The notes under the pieces were generated by a model. It ran no database searches. It saw only the letters and a program-made list of their open reading frames with translations, and was not told where the DNA came from. Shown here one piece after another: positions 15,407 to 24,033 of a DNA stretch of 30,753 nt; the stretch's first letter is position 1, and the number at the start of each line of letters is the position of its first letter. Source of the DNA: CAYRHN01 sp964424115 (lineage in GTDB: Bacteria; Chloroflexota; Anaerolineae; Anaerolineales; Anaerolineaceae); NCBI GenBank assembly GCA_964424115.1, contig CAYRHN010000028.1, positions 1 through 30,753 on the forward strand. The letters run 5' to 3'. The position numbers were made by a program, and so were the translations under genes.

Positions 15407-16582
15407 ATGAAAACCTTCCGATTATTCTCCTTCTTTACCCTGGTAATCCTGTTGACGGCCTGCGCACCGGCCACCGTTCCACAAGGCTCTATCCGGTTAA
15501 ATATCCTGCCGGAGGGAAGTGGGGTAACCCTGGATGGACAACTGGCCGGGGTGACCCCGCTGGATATTCCCGCAAATCCAGGCGAAAGTCATTCCATTCG
15601 GGTGGAACATGAAGGTTTTTATCCCTTGAATCTCGATCTGGTGGTTCCGGCTTCGGGACAACTGAAGATCGAGCAATCTCTCGTCTTCCAGCCGCGCGTT
15701 GAGCAGATAGCCACCCGCGCCGCCCTGTTGGCCTGGGTCCCGGCGGGAGACTTGTATTTCGTACGAGATGAAGATGACGGCGCTTACCTGTATATTCTGT
15801 CTGCCAACGGAGTGCAGAAGATCAATCACCTGGGAGACGCAACTTACCGGTTGGAAACGGTCCCCGGGGGAAAACATCTCATGAGCTTGAATTTCAATGA
15901 TCTGAACGGCCCCAATGTGACCTTATGGGAAAATTCCACCGCTGTCTGGCAGCGCAACGGAGTATACGCGTTCACATGGCTAGAAGAGGAATCTGCCTTG
16001 TTGCTCGGCGCCGAGAGCGGACAGACAAACTTCATTCTGCAAAAGATCAGCCAGGACGGTAATGCTGAAACCTGGCAGCCCGACCAGACCTTTTGGGATG
16101 GCGATCCGGAGATCATCAGCCTGTCTGGCGATGGGCAATGGCTCTCCACCCAGATCTCCAGCGTGCTGCAAATCTGGCGCCGGGACGGGAGCCGCCTGAG
16201 CCTGGCCATTCGTGTGGACCAGGCCTCAGAAAGCCGCTTCAGTCCGGGTAAGGAAGCCGTGCTGGCTTACCTGAACGCCAACGATGACCTGCGTATCATC
16301 AACCCGGGCATTCCCACCGACACGCTGCTGGTTTCGAACGTATCTTTTCCTCTGCGCTGGAGCCCGGATGGAAAAGCTGTGCTTTATCCCACCTACAACA
16401 CCGTAGATGGGGGTACCAGTCTTTGGCGGGTGGAGATCAACAGCGCTGCGGTCAGCCTGGTGGCAGATGCCGCCCTGCTGCCCGGTACGGCCGCCGATTT
16501 CGCCCTTTCGCCGGATGGCAAACGCCTGGCGTATATCAACCAGGCCGGGCAATTGTATCTGATCACGTTAGCGCAACCTTAA
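15407..16582 (+). CDS. Lipoprotein with PEGA domain and beta-propeller
   Basis: This is a 391-residue predicted lipoprotein; ILLTAC gives Cys19. Residues about 26-95 form a PEGA domain (GSIRLNILPEGSGVTLDG, then GVTPLDIPANPG and HSIRVEHEGFYP), a small surface module. From about 100 the chain has repeated WSPDG-, LSPDGK- and LSGDGQW-type turns typical of TolB/WD40-like propeller blades. It would be a binding or scaffold protein on the outer face of the membrane. It starts 3 bp after the papain-like lipoprotein gene and ends 6 bp before the NUDIX gene. No enzyme residues are visible. Confidence 0.82.
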   Translation: MKTFRLFSFFTLVILLTACAPATVPQGSIRLNILPEGSGVTLDGQLAGVTPLDIPANPGESHSIRVEHEGFYPLNLDLVVPASGQLKIEQSLVFQPRVEQIATRAALLAWVPAGDLYFVRDEDDGAYLYILSANGVQKINHLGDATYRLETVPGGKHLMSLNFNDLNGPNVTLWENSTAVWQRNGVYAFTWLEEESALLLGAESGQTNFILQKISQDGNAETWQPDQTFWDGDPEIISLSGDGQWLSTQISSVLQIWRRDGSRLSLAIRVDQASESRFSPGKEAVLAYLNANDDLRIINPGIPTDTLLVSNVSFPLRWSPDGKAVLYPTYNTVDGGTSLWRVEINSAAVSLVADAALLPGTAADFALSPDGKRLAYINQAGQLYLITLAQP

Positions 16583-16588
16583 TTTCCC

Positions 16589-17035
16589 ATGTCCCGCGCC
16601 CCATTCCAGATCCTGGTCTTCCCCTACCGCCGCGCCGCTGCCGGTGTATTTGAATATGCCGTCTTCCAGCGTGCCGACGAGGGCTACTGGCAGGGCATTG
16701 CCGGGGGCGGCGAGGATGACGAAACGCCGATGCAGGCCGCCCGGCGTGAAGCCTGGGAGGAAGCCGGAATCCCGCCAGAGACGCCCTTCATTTCTCTGGA
16801 CTCGATGACCACCGTGCCGGCGCCCTGGGCAGGCGGCATGCGCTGGGGCGAGCAGGTGTTGGTCGTGCCCGAACACAGCTTTGGCGCCCGCCTGGAAACA
16901 GGAGAGATCGTCCTTTCCGCGGAACACCTGGCCTTTGCCTGGCTGGATTACCCATCCGCCATGCAGCGGGTGAAATGGGACAGCAACCGCGCCGCGCTAT
17001 GGGAGCTAAATTACCGCTTGCTGCGCGGGGAATAA
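16589..17035 (+). CDS. NUDIX hydrolase
   Basis: This 148-residue cytosolic protein has a perfect NUDIX box at 39-61: Gly39, Glu45, then REAWEEAGI (Arg53, Glu54, Glu57, Glu58, Gly60). The box binds Mg2+ and hydrolyses a nucleoside diphosphate linked to another group. The N-terminal FEYAVFQRADEGYWQGIAGG part resembles dATP/dihydroneopterin triphosphate pyrophosphohydrolases (NudB-like), but substrate cannot be fixed. The gene lies 6 bp after the PEGA lipoprotein and 3 bp before a nucleotidyltransferase gene, in the same tight run. Confidence 0.88.
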   Translation: MSRAPFQILVFPYRRAAAGVFEYAVFQRADEGYWQGIAGGGEDDETPMQAARREAWEEAGIPPETPFISLDSMTTVPAPWAGGMRWGEQVLVVPEHSFGARLETGEIVLSAEHLAFAWLDYPSAMQRVKWDSNRAALWELNYRLLRGE

Positions 17036-17038
17036 AAT

Positions 17039-17842
17039 ATGCCGGTCTATTCCTGGAGAGACTGCCCGCCGGAGATCCGCGCCCAGGTAGAAGACCTGTG
17101 CGGCAACCTGTGCGGGCAACTGGGCAGCAATCTCGTCGGCCTCTACCTGCACGGCTCGCTGGCGTTGGGCAGTTTCAATCCCCTGCGCAGCGACCTGGAT
17201 ATACTCGGCCTGGTGGAAAATACGATAGAGCCTGCCCAAAGACGTGCGCTTGGGCGCCTGTTTCTGGAATGCTCACGCCGCCCCGCAGCGGTGGAGATCA
17301 GCCTGCTGCGCCGCTCTGATATTACCCCCTGGCGCTATCCCACCCCCTTCGACTTCCACTACAGCGAAAGCTGGCGCGCGCGGATGGAGGCCGGCCTCGC
17401 CATGGGCAGTCCAGCCCCCTGGCAGGACAGCACCGCTTTAGATACCGACCTGGCCACCCACATCACCCTGGCCCTGCGGCGCGGGGTGTGCCTGTTCGGT
17501 CCGCCGGCCGAGGATGTCTTCCCCCTCCCACCCGCCGTAGATTTCCTGGCATCGCTGCTAGAGGATGTGCTTTCCCCCGAATACGGGCTTGACGCCGCTG
17601 CCAGCACGTCAGTGAACGTCCTGCTGAATGCCTGCCGCACGCTCGCCTATCTGCACCACGGGGCAATCCTCTCCAAGGCGGAGGGCGGCGAATGGGGCCT
17701 GGCGCATTTGCCCCCAAGATACCACCCGCTAATCCGACTCGTCTTGCACGCCTACCGTGATGAACCGGGCGACCCGCTCATACCGGGTGCGGAATTGCAC
17801 GGCTTCGTAGAATATCTGCGAACCCAGATCAAGGCAGGCTGA
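17039..17842 (+). CDS. AadA-like nucleotidyltransferase with DUF4111-type C-terminal domain
   Basis: This 267-residue protein carries the nucleotidyltransferase signature HGSLALGSFNPLRSDLDIL (Gly39-Ser40, Asp52, Asp54), followed by Glu86 in VEISLL. That Glu corresponds to the catalytic base of ANT(3'')/AadA aminoglycoside adenylyltransferases. The C-terminal helical half (about 125-265) resembles the DUF4111 domain of those enzymes. It would transfer AMP to a hydroxyl group, possibly of an aminoglycoside. Chromosomal relatives often have other or unknown substrates, so resistance is only a possibility. It is the last gene of the five-gene run, 3 bp after the NUDIX gene. Confidence 0.82.
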   Translation: MPVYSWRDCPPEIRAQVEDLCGNLCGQLGSNLVGLYLHGSLALGSFNPLRSDLDILGLVENTIEPAQRRALGRLFLECSRRPAAVEISLLRRSDITPWRYPTPFDFHYSESWRARMEAGLAMGSPAPWQDSTALDTDLATHITLALRRGVCLFGPPAEDVFPLPPAVDFLASLLEDVLSPEYGLDAAASTSVNVLLNACRTLAYLHHGAILSKAEGGEWGLAHLPPRYHPLIRLVLHAYRDEPGDPLIPGAELHGFVEYLRTQIKAG

Positions 17843-17876
17843 TTTCGAAGCAGGCCCCGCGCCAAACACCGGATAA

Positions 17877-17898
17877 GAACCGGGCAACAGCCTGGTTC
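17877..17898 (+). terminator. Hairpin after the five-gene run
   Basis: GAACCGGGC and GCCTGGTTC pair over 9 bp (one G-T) around AACA, 35 bp after the last stop codon. No T-run follows, so it is a weak terminator candidate or an RNA-stabilising hairpin. Confidence 0.35.
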
Positions 17899-17987
17899 AG
17901 GTTCGCATCGCGCTGCAGGAGTTAATTTACTACCACAGCACTGGAAACCTTCCGTCAAACAGCTCCTGATTTGTTGTCTCTTTGATA

Positions 17988-17996
17988 TGTTACAAT
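17988..17996 (+). promoter_or_regulatory. Extended -10 element for the TPR/zinc-ribbon gene
   Basis: TG-T-TACAAT lies about 38 bp before the ATG at 18035. The ribosome site (AGGAT) is only fair. Confidence 0.45.
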
Positions 17997-18034
17997 AATG
18001 GGAATTCCCTTTCAATCTCAGGATCCGATTCCCC

Positions 18035-19273
18035 ATGCTCGATTTCTACGAATTTCTGGCCCGCGGTATTATCGCTGCACGCCGGGGGCGCACTGCCGAA
18101 GCAGTTAAATACCTGGGCGTGGCGCAGCAAATATCGCCTAATAATCCGCGCGTCTGGCTGTGGTTGGCCTCCGTGGCAGAAAACAACATCCAGAAACAAC
18201 AGTGCCTGCAAAACGCGTTGCGCCTGGATTCCACTCAACATATGGCGCGGATCCTGCTGGAAAAGCTAACAGGCAATTGCGCCTCTCCCCTGCGCCCATC
18301 CGCAGATTTTTCCGTCTTCACCTGCTCCAAATGCGGTGGCAAACAGTATTTCGATCCCGACCGGATGGGGCTGGTATGTCATTATTGCGACCAGGTAGAT
18401 TCGCTGGTTCCCGAGGATGAAAACAAAGGCGACCAGAACAATGCGCAGGCCGTTGATAACTGGGCCGCAATCGAAAGCCTTTCCTCCTGCCAGGCCTGCG
18501 GCGCCCAATTATCCATCCCGGCCGATTCCGCCTCGCTAACCTGCCCTTTTTGCGCATCAGAACATATTCAGACCCGCCAGTCCGGTGCTGAACTGATCCG
18601 CCCGGAGCGGATAGGCCTTTTCACGATCGATGCCGATGAAGCGCACTCCGCACTGAGCAAATGGTCTGGCGGCAAGATCCCACTGAAAGAGAACTCTACT
18701 TCAACGCTGCGCCCGATCTATCTGCCATTCTGGCATTTCAACATCCGCATACAAATCCGCTGCGCCTTAACCCGCCGGGTGGAGGCGGAGGAATTCTCAA
18801 ATTACGACCGGGTGGTGCACAAAGAATCAGGCTGGCCTAATCATCAAGCCTGGTATGAGCGCGATTTCGAGGACTGGGTGCTTTACGGAGGACGCAGTCT
18901 GACCGACGTGGAAATCGATAACATCGCTCCATTCAATTTTAATGTGCTTGTGCCGTTTCGTCCGCAAATGCTCACCGGCTGGCAGGCAGAGTTATACCAG
19001 ATATCTCTGACAGATGCGGCAGTAACGGCGCAAAAACGCATGCGCGATGCAGCTCTACAAAGCGCCGCTCGCCGGATGATTTTCATTGAGCCGTCCAACC
19101 TGCTTGGAAATGATTTGACGTACATTGGCCTGGGGAACGATTTGATTCTCCTGCCAGTATGGATTTACCGGTATACCTGGAAAGGCCAGAGCGAACGCGC
19201 CCTGGTCAACGGCCAGTCCGGCGAGGTGCAAGGTAAAAAGCCGGGCAGAGGCCTGTTGGAATGGTTCCAATAA
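18035..19273 (+). CDS. TPR plus double zinc-ribbon protein
   Basis: This 412-residue soluble protein has an N-terminal TPR-like pair (about 1-75: GIIAARRGRTAEAVKYLG, NPRVWLWLASVAEN) and two zinc ribbons. The first has Cys97, Cys100, Cys115 and Cys118; the second has Cys152, Cys155, Cys170 and Cys173. The C-terminal half contains IYLPFWHF and, near the end, LPVWIYRYTWKG..ALVNGQSGEVQG. I associate these with TFIIB-type zinc-ribbon proteins of unknown role that have a Trp/Tyr-rich domain. No catalytic site or membrane segment is visible. It is flanked by its own -10 element and stands alone. A role in protein or RNA contacts is possible but unsupported. Confidence 0.75.
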   Translation: MLDFYEFLARGIIAARRGRTAEAVKYLGVAQQISPNNPRVWLWLASVAENNIQKQQCLQNALRLDSTQHMARILLEKLTGNCASPLRPSADFSVFTCSKCGGKQYFDPDRMGLVCHYCDQVDSLVPEDENKGDQNNAQAVDNWAAIESLSSCQACGAQLSIPADSASLTCPFCASEHIQTRQSGAELIRPERIGLFTIDADEAHSALSKWSGGKIPLKENSTSTLRPIYLPFWHFNIRIQIRCALTRRVEAEEFSNYDRVVHKESGWPNHQAWYERDFEDWVLYGGRSLTDVEIDNIAPFNFNVLVPFRPQMLTGWQAELYQISLTDAAVTAQKRMRDAALQSAARRMIFIEPSNLLGNDLTYIGLGNDLILLPVWIYRYTWKGQSERALVNGQSGEVQGKKPGRGLLEWFQ

Positions 19274-19380
19274 GCCACAAGATTGCCCCAATAAAAAACA
19301 ATCCTCAAACGGGGGCTGGCAATGATCTTGATCTTAAAAACAGCAGAATGCTAAATTTGGATTGATTTTTGGAAATTATG

Positions 19381-19389
19381 TGCTACAAT
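19381..19389 (+). promoter_or_regulatory. Promoter of the small membrane protein gene
   Basis: TG-C-TACAAT (TACAAT at 19384-19389) has TTGATT 16 bp upstream as a -35. It is the best two-part promoter seen in the window, about 75 bp before the ATG. Confidence 0.55.
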
Positions 19390-19462
19390 AATAACAGCAC
19401 ATCAGTTCTAATAATCTAAAATCTGTTTTCGTAACCGGGCAAGCGATTAAAGAAAAATCATC

Positions 19463-19717
19463 ATGACCCATGACCTGCTGCTCATCTTCCTGATAGTTGA
19501 TCTGATTGGCATGGCCATTTTGGCCCTGACCTACCTGCGCACCCGCCGGTTGAATTGGTGGGAATGGGTGTTATGCGGCCTGGTGCTGCTAATCCCTTTG
19601 ATCGGGCCTTTCCTGCTCATCTCCGGGCAGCCCGGGCAGGCGCGCCAACGCTCAAGCGCCGGCCTTTCCAGCCGCGCCGATCGGCTGCGTGCCCGCCGCA
19701 CAGTACGTAGTTCCTGA
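19463..19717 (+). CDS. Small membrane protein with two helices
   Basis: This 84-residue protein has two predicted membrane helices (about 4-24 and 33-55). The second, WEWVLCGLVLLIPLIGPFLLI, resembles the cardiolipin synthase N-terminal (PLDc_N) type of helix pair, in which IP.IGP is common. A basic, Ser/Arg-rich tail of about 25 residues follows, probably in the cytosol. Function is unknown. It converges with the CBS gene 24 bp downstream. Confidence 0.7.
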   Translation: MTHDLLLIFLIVDLIGMAILALTYLRTRRLNWWEWVLCGLVLLIPLIGPFLLISGQPGQARQRSSAGLSSRADRLRARRTVRSS

Positions 19718-19741
19718 GTCGCTCCGCCTGCAGCGGATCAA

Positions 19742-20173
19742 TCATTTGAAGCGAACCTGATCCTCCAGGTTCTTGATCTTTTCACGCTGCTGGTACATGA
19801 TATCGTTGACCACATCGCCGATCGAGATGATCCCAACCACACGATCCTCTTCAACCACCGGTAAGTAGCGCGTGTGCTTATGGGTCATCAGTTCCATGCA
19901 TTCCTGCACGGTCTGGTCGGGATGAACGGGGTGAATATCGCGCGTCATCACTTCTTCTACATGGGTATCCCGCGAGGCCTTGCCGCGCAAGATGATCTTG
20001 CGCGAATAATCCCGCTCAGTGAAGATACCCAACAATTTTTCGTTCTGCATGACCAATAATGCGCCCACATCTTTGTTCGCCATCATGCGAAGCGCATCAA
20101 AAACCGTTGCATCCGGGCTGATGATCCACGTGTCGGTGCCTTTTACCTGCATGATATGCCGTATCGTATCCAT
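19742..20173 (-). CDS. CBS-pair protein
   Basis: This 143-residue protein is made of two CBS domains (about 8-65 and 75-130). Characteristic ends are GALLVMQNEKLLGIFTERD in the first and LPVVEEDRVVGIISIGDVV in the second. Such pairs bind adenine nucleotides and usually act as energy or ligand sensors. A short, probably helical tail (QQREKIKNLEDQ) could serve in dimerisation. No effector domain is attached. AAGGAGG lies 4 bp before the ATG, a very strong ribosome site, and a TACAAT element sits at 20201-20206. Confidence 0.9.
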   Translation of the reverse strand: MDTIRHIMQVKGTDTWIISPDATVFDALRMMANKDVGALLVMQNEKLLGIFTERDYSRKIILRGKASRDTHVEEVMTRDIHPVHPDQTVQECMELMTHKHTRYLPVVEEDRVVGIISIGDVVNDIMYQQREKIKNLEDQVRFK

Positions 20174-20200
20174 TGCGCCTCCTTATCAATCGTCACTTGT

Positions 20201-20206
20201 ATTGTA
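20201..20206 (-). promoter_or_regulatory. -10 element for the CBS-pair gene
   Basis: TACAAT on the minus strand, preceded by CGT, about 28 bp before the ATG at 20173. Confidence 0.45.
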
Positions 20207-20242
20207 ACGAAATTTTTCCCCTCAGGCTTAATACGGTTAGTC

Positions 20243-20620
20243 TCAAATCCTATCAGGTTTTAGCGCCAGGCCGCGGATGGCCTGGATCAAGGTTTCCACA
20301 GGGGCGTGTTTTTCGACGAAAGCGCTGGCCCCAGCTGCCTGGGCGCGGACGCGGGTCTTTACATCGTCATACAAGCTGAGCATCACCACTGCCGGGTGAG
20401 GCTCGCAGCCCACCAGCATCTCTGTGGCCGCCACACCATCCATTGTGGGCATTTCCACGTCCATCACCACCACATCCGGATGCAACTCACGGGCCATGTC
20501 CAGCGCCGCCTTACCGTCGGCTGCTTCCCCCACCACTTGAAAGTCCTCTTCAAGTGCAAAACGCATCCTGATCCCCTGACGTATGCACGATTGGTCATCT
20601 ACAAGCAATATTCGTATCAT
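20243..20620 (-). CDS. Stand-alone response regulator receiver domain
   Basis: This 125-residue protein is just a receiver domain. It begins IRILLVDDQ (acidic pair), has the phospho-acceptor Asp in VVVMDVEMPTMDG, the Ser of MLSLYDD, and the Lys of FVEKHAP. The sequence is closest to NarL/FixJ-type receivers but stops after the last helix (IRGLALKPDRI) with no DNA-binding domain and no room for one. It may pass a phosphate to, or act on, another protein; no histidine kinase is in the window. The start at 20620 fits the family's usual beginning. Earlier in-frame ATGs at 20638 and 20728 would add a non-conserved extension. It is divergent from the adenylate cyclase gene, which starts 131 bp away. 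Confidence 0.82.
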   Translation of the reverse strand: MIRILLVDDQSCIRQGIRMRFALEEDFQVVGEAADGKAALDMARELHPDVVVMDVEMPTMDGVAATEMLVGCEPHPAVVMLSLYDDVKTRVRAQAAGASAFVEKHAPVETLIQAIRGLALKPDRI

Positions 20621-20736
20621 AGACGCTATCTTATCCATATTCTTCAATACGGTGATGTTAGCACCCCTGGGAAGATGTGGCAACCCATTTTTGAACGATA
20701 TCCCCTCGTTCAAAAGTAGGATATTCATGGTGCCTA

Positions 20737-20745
20737 TGCTACAAT
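20737..20745 (+). promoter_or_regulatory. Extended -10 of the cyclase gene, leaderless spacing
   Basis: TG-C-TACAAT is followed by only 6 nt and then ATG at 20752. Transcription would start at or next to the A of the start codon, and no ribosome site can fit. Confidence 0.55.
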
Positions 20746-20751
20746 AATTTT

Positions 20752-23700
20752 ATGATGACCTCCGCTCAAAACGAGATCGAGAAACTCGAACAGGCGATCA
20801 ACTCATTGGAACAGCAGCGTCAGCTGCTCGGCGACCTGGCTGTGAACACGGCTATTGCCGGTCTGCGTCAAAAACTGGAAGAGTTGCGCACCCAATCCGA
20901 GCCGGAGCAGCGTAAACTGCTCACCATCCTCTTTGGCGATGTATCCGGCTTCACCAGCCTTTCCGAAACGCACGATGCCGAAGAAGTCAGCGACGCGATG
21001 AAAAAGCTCTGGGAGACTATCGATGAGATCATCCTCAACTTTGGGGGGAAGATCGACAAACACATGGGCGACGCAGTGATGGCCTTGTGGGGTGCATCCG
21101 GCGTACGCGAGGATGATGCCGAACGGGCCATTCGCGCCGCGTTTGAAATCCAGCGCAGCCTGAGCCAGGCTGCAATGCAAGGGCAAAAGCTGCCTGCTTT
21201 GCAAATGCGCATTGGGATCAATACCGGCATGGCCCTGCTTACCCAGGTGGGGGTCAACCGGCAGGAATTATCCGCCATCGGCGACGCGGTCAACGTGGCC
21301 AGCCGCCTGCAAACAGCAGCGCCGGTGGGCGGGGTGCTGATCTCTCACGAGAGCTACCGCCAGGTGCGTGGTTTGTTTGATGTCACCGCCGTGCCGCCAT
21401 TGAGTGTCAAGGGGCGCAGCGAGCCAGTTCAAGCCTACCTGGTAACGCGTCCCAAGCCGCGCAGTTTCCGCATGGCCACCCGCGGAGTGGAAGGCGTGGA
21501 AACGCGCATGGTCGGCCGCGAAAGCGAGTTTGGCCAGCTCAAACGCCTTTACGATCGGTCGCGGGACATGTCGCGCGCCCAATTGGCCTGCATTTGCGGC
21601 GATGCCGGGCTGGGAAAGTCGCGTCTGCTGCATGAATTCGATGTATGGTTTGAGGTGCTGCCCGAGCCGGTCTATTATTTCAAAGGCCGCTGCACGATGG
21701 AGATGACCAATCAGCCCTACAGTCTGTTCCATGATCTTTTCCGCTTCCGCTTTCAGATCCAGGACAGCGATGGGCCAAAACAGGTGCGCGAGAAGATCGC
21801 TGCCCAGACCCAGCTTTACCTGACCCCTGAGCAAGCTCACTTGATGGGGCAGTTAATCGGTTTTGACCAGGAAGACCTGCCCACCACCCAGCACCTTGCC
21901 GATGACCCGGCCAATCTAGCCGTGTTGGCGCAGGAATACCTCCTCGATTACCTGCACGGCATGACCGATGTGAACGGCATGCTGATCTATTTTGAGGATC
22001 TCCACTGGGCTGACAATGCTTCGCTGGATCTTATCCTGCGCATCCTGCAAAACCTGGCGGAAAAACGGCTGATGATCATTTGCACCACCCGCCCCACCAT
22101 CTTCGAGCGCAAACCCGGTTGGGGCAACGCCTTTGATTCGTTCCATACCATCCAACTCAAACCGCTCCCCCCAGAAGATTCGATAGCGCTGGTACAAGAG
22201 ATCCTCCAAAAAGTGGATTACCTGCCGGACAGCCTGTGCCAGTTGATCGCCAGCAATGCCGAAGGCAACCCCTTCTATGTAGAAGAGCTGATCAAGATGC
22301 TGATCGAGGAGGGCGGGATCATTTGCGGCAGCGAGCGGTGGTATATCAAACAGGAACGCATCCAGGCCATCCATGTGCCGTCCACGCTGACCGAACTGCT
22401 CCAGGCCCGCCTGGACAGCCTGCCCTATGAAGAAAAGAAGATCCTGCAACGCGCGGCGATCATTGGACGCCTGTTCTGGGACAGCGCCGTGCAGGCCTTG
22501 CGCACCGAAGGCGGAGCTGAGCCCAATGTGCCGTCTGTGCTGCAAGCTCTCCTGCGCCGCGAATTTATTTTCCACCGCGAACATTCCAAATTCGCCGGGG
22601 CTGAGGAATACATCTTCAAGCATTCCATCCTGAGAGATGTGACCTATGAGACTGTCCTGCTCAAAATGCGCCGGATGTACCACCACCAAGCCGCCCGCTG
22701 GTTCGAAACCGCTGGGGAGCAGCGTCTGAATGAATATAGCGGGGTGATCGCCGACCATTATGAACGCGCCGGAGAAAATCCGCAGGCGGTGGAATGGCTG
22801 ACCCGCGCCGGCGAGGTGGCTGCCCAGGCTAATGCCTATCCGGAAGCGATTGCCTTCTTTGAGCGCGCTCTGCACCTGACCAGCGAACAAAAGACTGCCG
22901 CACAAGCCGACCTGCTCATCCGCCTGGGCGAATGTTACGAACGCAACAGCGACTATCCCCTGGCCATCCGGTATTTGCAGGAAGGATTGGAGATCGCCCG
23001 TGAGATCAAGCACCAGAAAGGTGCAGCGCGTGCTCAGGCCAGCCTGGGACTGGTGAATGCCCGTCAGGGGAATTATGATGAAGCGCTCGAACGGGTCACC
23101 CAATCGCTCAAGCTGGCACGCCTGCTCAACGCGCCCGACCTGATCGCCGAGGGCTTGCAATTGCTGGCTAATGTTTGGTATTACCAGGCCAATTACGATA
23201 CTGCCGCCAGCTATTACCAACAAAGTCTGATCCTCTTCCGCCAGTTGAACAACCAGCGCGGGGTAGTGCGCTGCATGGCCGGCCTGGGTTTGGTGCTGAT
23301 CGACAAGGGTGACTACCCCCAGGCACAAAACGTCTATTCGGAGTGTCTGGCGCTCAGCCGGGCAAATAACGACCGGCGCGGCATGACCCGCTCGTTGATC
23401 TACCTGGGCCTGGCGGCTTATTTCCAGAAGGATTATCCAGCCGCGCGACAACATTACGAGGAAAGCCTGGAGATCTTGCGCCGCCTGGGCGACCGCCAGG
23501 GTATGTTCATCTGCCTTACCAACCTGGGGAATGTTGCCCTGGCAGAAAACCAGACCGATCAGGCCGCGGCATACACGGAGGAAAGCATCCGCCTGTGCCG
23601 CGAGATCGGCGACCGCGCCAACGAGGCCAATTGCCTGAACAACCTGGGGCATATCCACTTGCGCCGTGGCGAGGAACCGCAAGCCCGCTGCTATTACCTG

Positions 23701-23982
23701 GAATCGTTGCGCAAATCAAAAGAGATCAATGCCGCATGGATGATGCTGGAGTCATTGGCGGGGCTGTCCGGGCTGTTGGCGCGTGAAGGGGAAACACTGC
23801 AGGCCGCCCGGCTGGTGGGACTGACCCTGCACCACCCTGCCACCAACGGCGATATTTCCACCGCTGCCGAACCCGCCCTGCAAACCTTGCAGGCAGCCCT
23901 GCCAGAGGCGGAACTGCAATCTGCCATGCAAGCCGGCGCTCAGCTTGATCTGGATCAGTGTGTAGCAGAGCTGTTAAAATAA
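20752..23982 (+). CDS. Class III adenylate cyclase with AAA-type ATPase and TPR repeats
   Basis: This 1,076-residue cytosolic protein makes cAMP and has a STAND/LAL-like layout. A coiled coil (1-50) leads into the cyclase domain (about 52-230). It has metal-binding Asp63 (FGDVSGFT) and Asp107 (HMGDAVMALWG), adenine-selecting Lys103 and Asp178, and the Asn181/Arg185 pair (DAVNVASRL), so it should be active on ATP. An ATPase domain follows, with Walker A GDAGLGKS (283-290) and Walker B LIYFED near 411-416. TPR repeats (about 690-1040, for example NYDEALERVTQSLKLARLL) would bind partners. The start is ATG at 20752 (or 20755), just 6 nt after a -10 element. Such proteins are common signal integrators in Chloroflexota; the trigger is unknown. 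Confidence 0.92.
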   Translation: MMTSAQNEIEKLEQAINSLEQQRQLLGDLAVNTAIAGLRQKLEELRTQSEPEQRKLLTILFGDVSGFTSLSETHDAEEVSDAMKKLWETIDEIILNFGGKIDKHMGDAVMALWGASGVREDDAERAIRAAFEIQRSLSQAAMQGQKLPALQMRIGINTGMALLTQVGVNRQELSAIGDAVNVASRLQTAAPVGGVLISHESYRQVRGLFDVTAVPPLSVKGRSEPVQAYLVTRPKPRSFRMATRGVEGVETRMVGRESEFGQLKRLYDRSRDMSRAQLACICGDAGLGKSRLLHEFDVWFEVLPEPVYYFKGRCTMEMTNQPYSLFHDLFRFRFQIQDSDGPKQVREKIAAQTQLYLTPEQAHLMGQLIGFDQEDLPTTQHLADDPANLAVLAQEYLLDYLHGMTDVNGMLIYFEDLHWADNASLDLILRILQNLAEKRLMIICTTRPTIFERKPGWGNAFDSFHTIQLKPLPPEDSIALVQEILQKVDYLPDSLCQLIASNAEGNPFYVEELIKMLIEEGGIICGSERWYIKQERIQAIHVPSTLTELLQARLDSLPYEEKKILQRAAIIGRLFWDSAVQALRTEGGAEPNVPSVLQALLRREFIFHREHSKFAGAEEYIFKHSILRDVTYETVLLKMRRMYHHQAARWFETAGEQRLNEYSGVIADHYERAGENPQAVEWLTRAGEVAAQANAYPEAIAFFERALHLTSEQKTAAQADLLIRLGECYERNSDYPLAIRYLQEGLEIAREIKHQKGAARAQASLGLVNARQGNYDEALERVTQSLKLARLLNAPDLIAEGLQLLANVWYYQANYDTAASYYQQSLILFRQLNNQRGVVRCMAGLGLVLIDKGDYPQAQNVYSECLALSRANNDRRGMTRSLIYLGLAAYFQKDYPAARQHYEESLEILRRLGDRQGMFICLTNLGNVALAENQTDQAAAYTEESIRLCREIGDRANEANCLNNLGHIHLRRGEEPQARCYYLESLRKSKEINAAWMMLESLAGLSGLLAREGETLQAARLVGLTLHHPATNGDISTAAEPALQTLQAALPEAELQSAMQAGAQLDLDQCVAELLK

Positions 23983-24027
23983 AAAATCCCTGGTTCCGGG
24001 CGCCTGTGCGCCGTCCAAAACCAGGGA
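23981..24027 (-). terminator. Intrinsic terminator of the M32 carboxypeptidase gene
   Basis: Arms TCCCTGGTT (23987-23995) and AACCAGGGA (24019-24027) pair perfectly, with a further GC-rich inner stem. On the minus strand six T follow. It serves the minus-strand gene; on the plus strand the same hairpin lacks a T-run but could still slow readthrough from the cyclase gene. Confidence 0.75.
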
Positions 24028-24033
24028 GGAAGA

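Noticed and set aside
17039..17842. Call as an acquired aminoglycoside resistance gene
   Set aside because: The gene shares base composition and spacing with its operon and has no mobile-element context, so it looks like a resident chromosomal gene of unproven substrate.
19277..19335. Imperfect inverted repeat after the TPR/zinc-ribbon gene
   Set aside because: Arms CAAGATTGCC and GGCAATGATCTTG need a mismatch and a loop of about 30 nt, and no T-run follows.
19723..19737. Short hairpin between the membrane protein and CBS genes
   Set aside because: Only 5 bp of stem with no T-run on either strand; too weak to call a terminator.
21916..23682. 588-codon minus-strand open frame
   Set aside because: Antisense to the cyclase ATPase and TPR regions. 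High GC codon bias of the real gene keeps this frame open; its product shows no recognisable domain.
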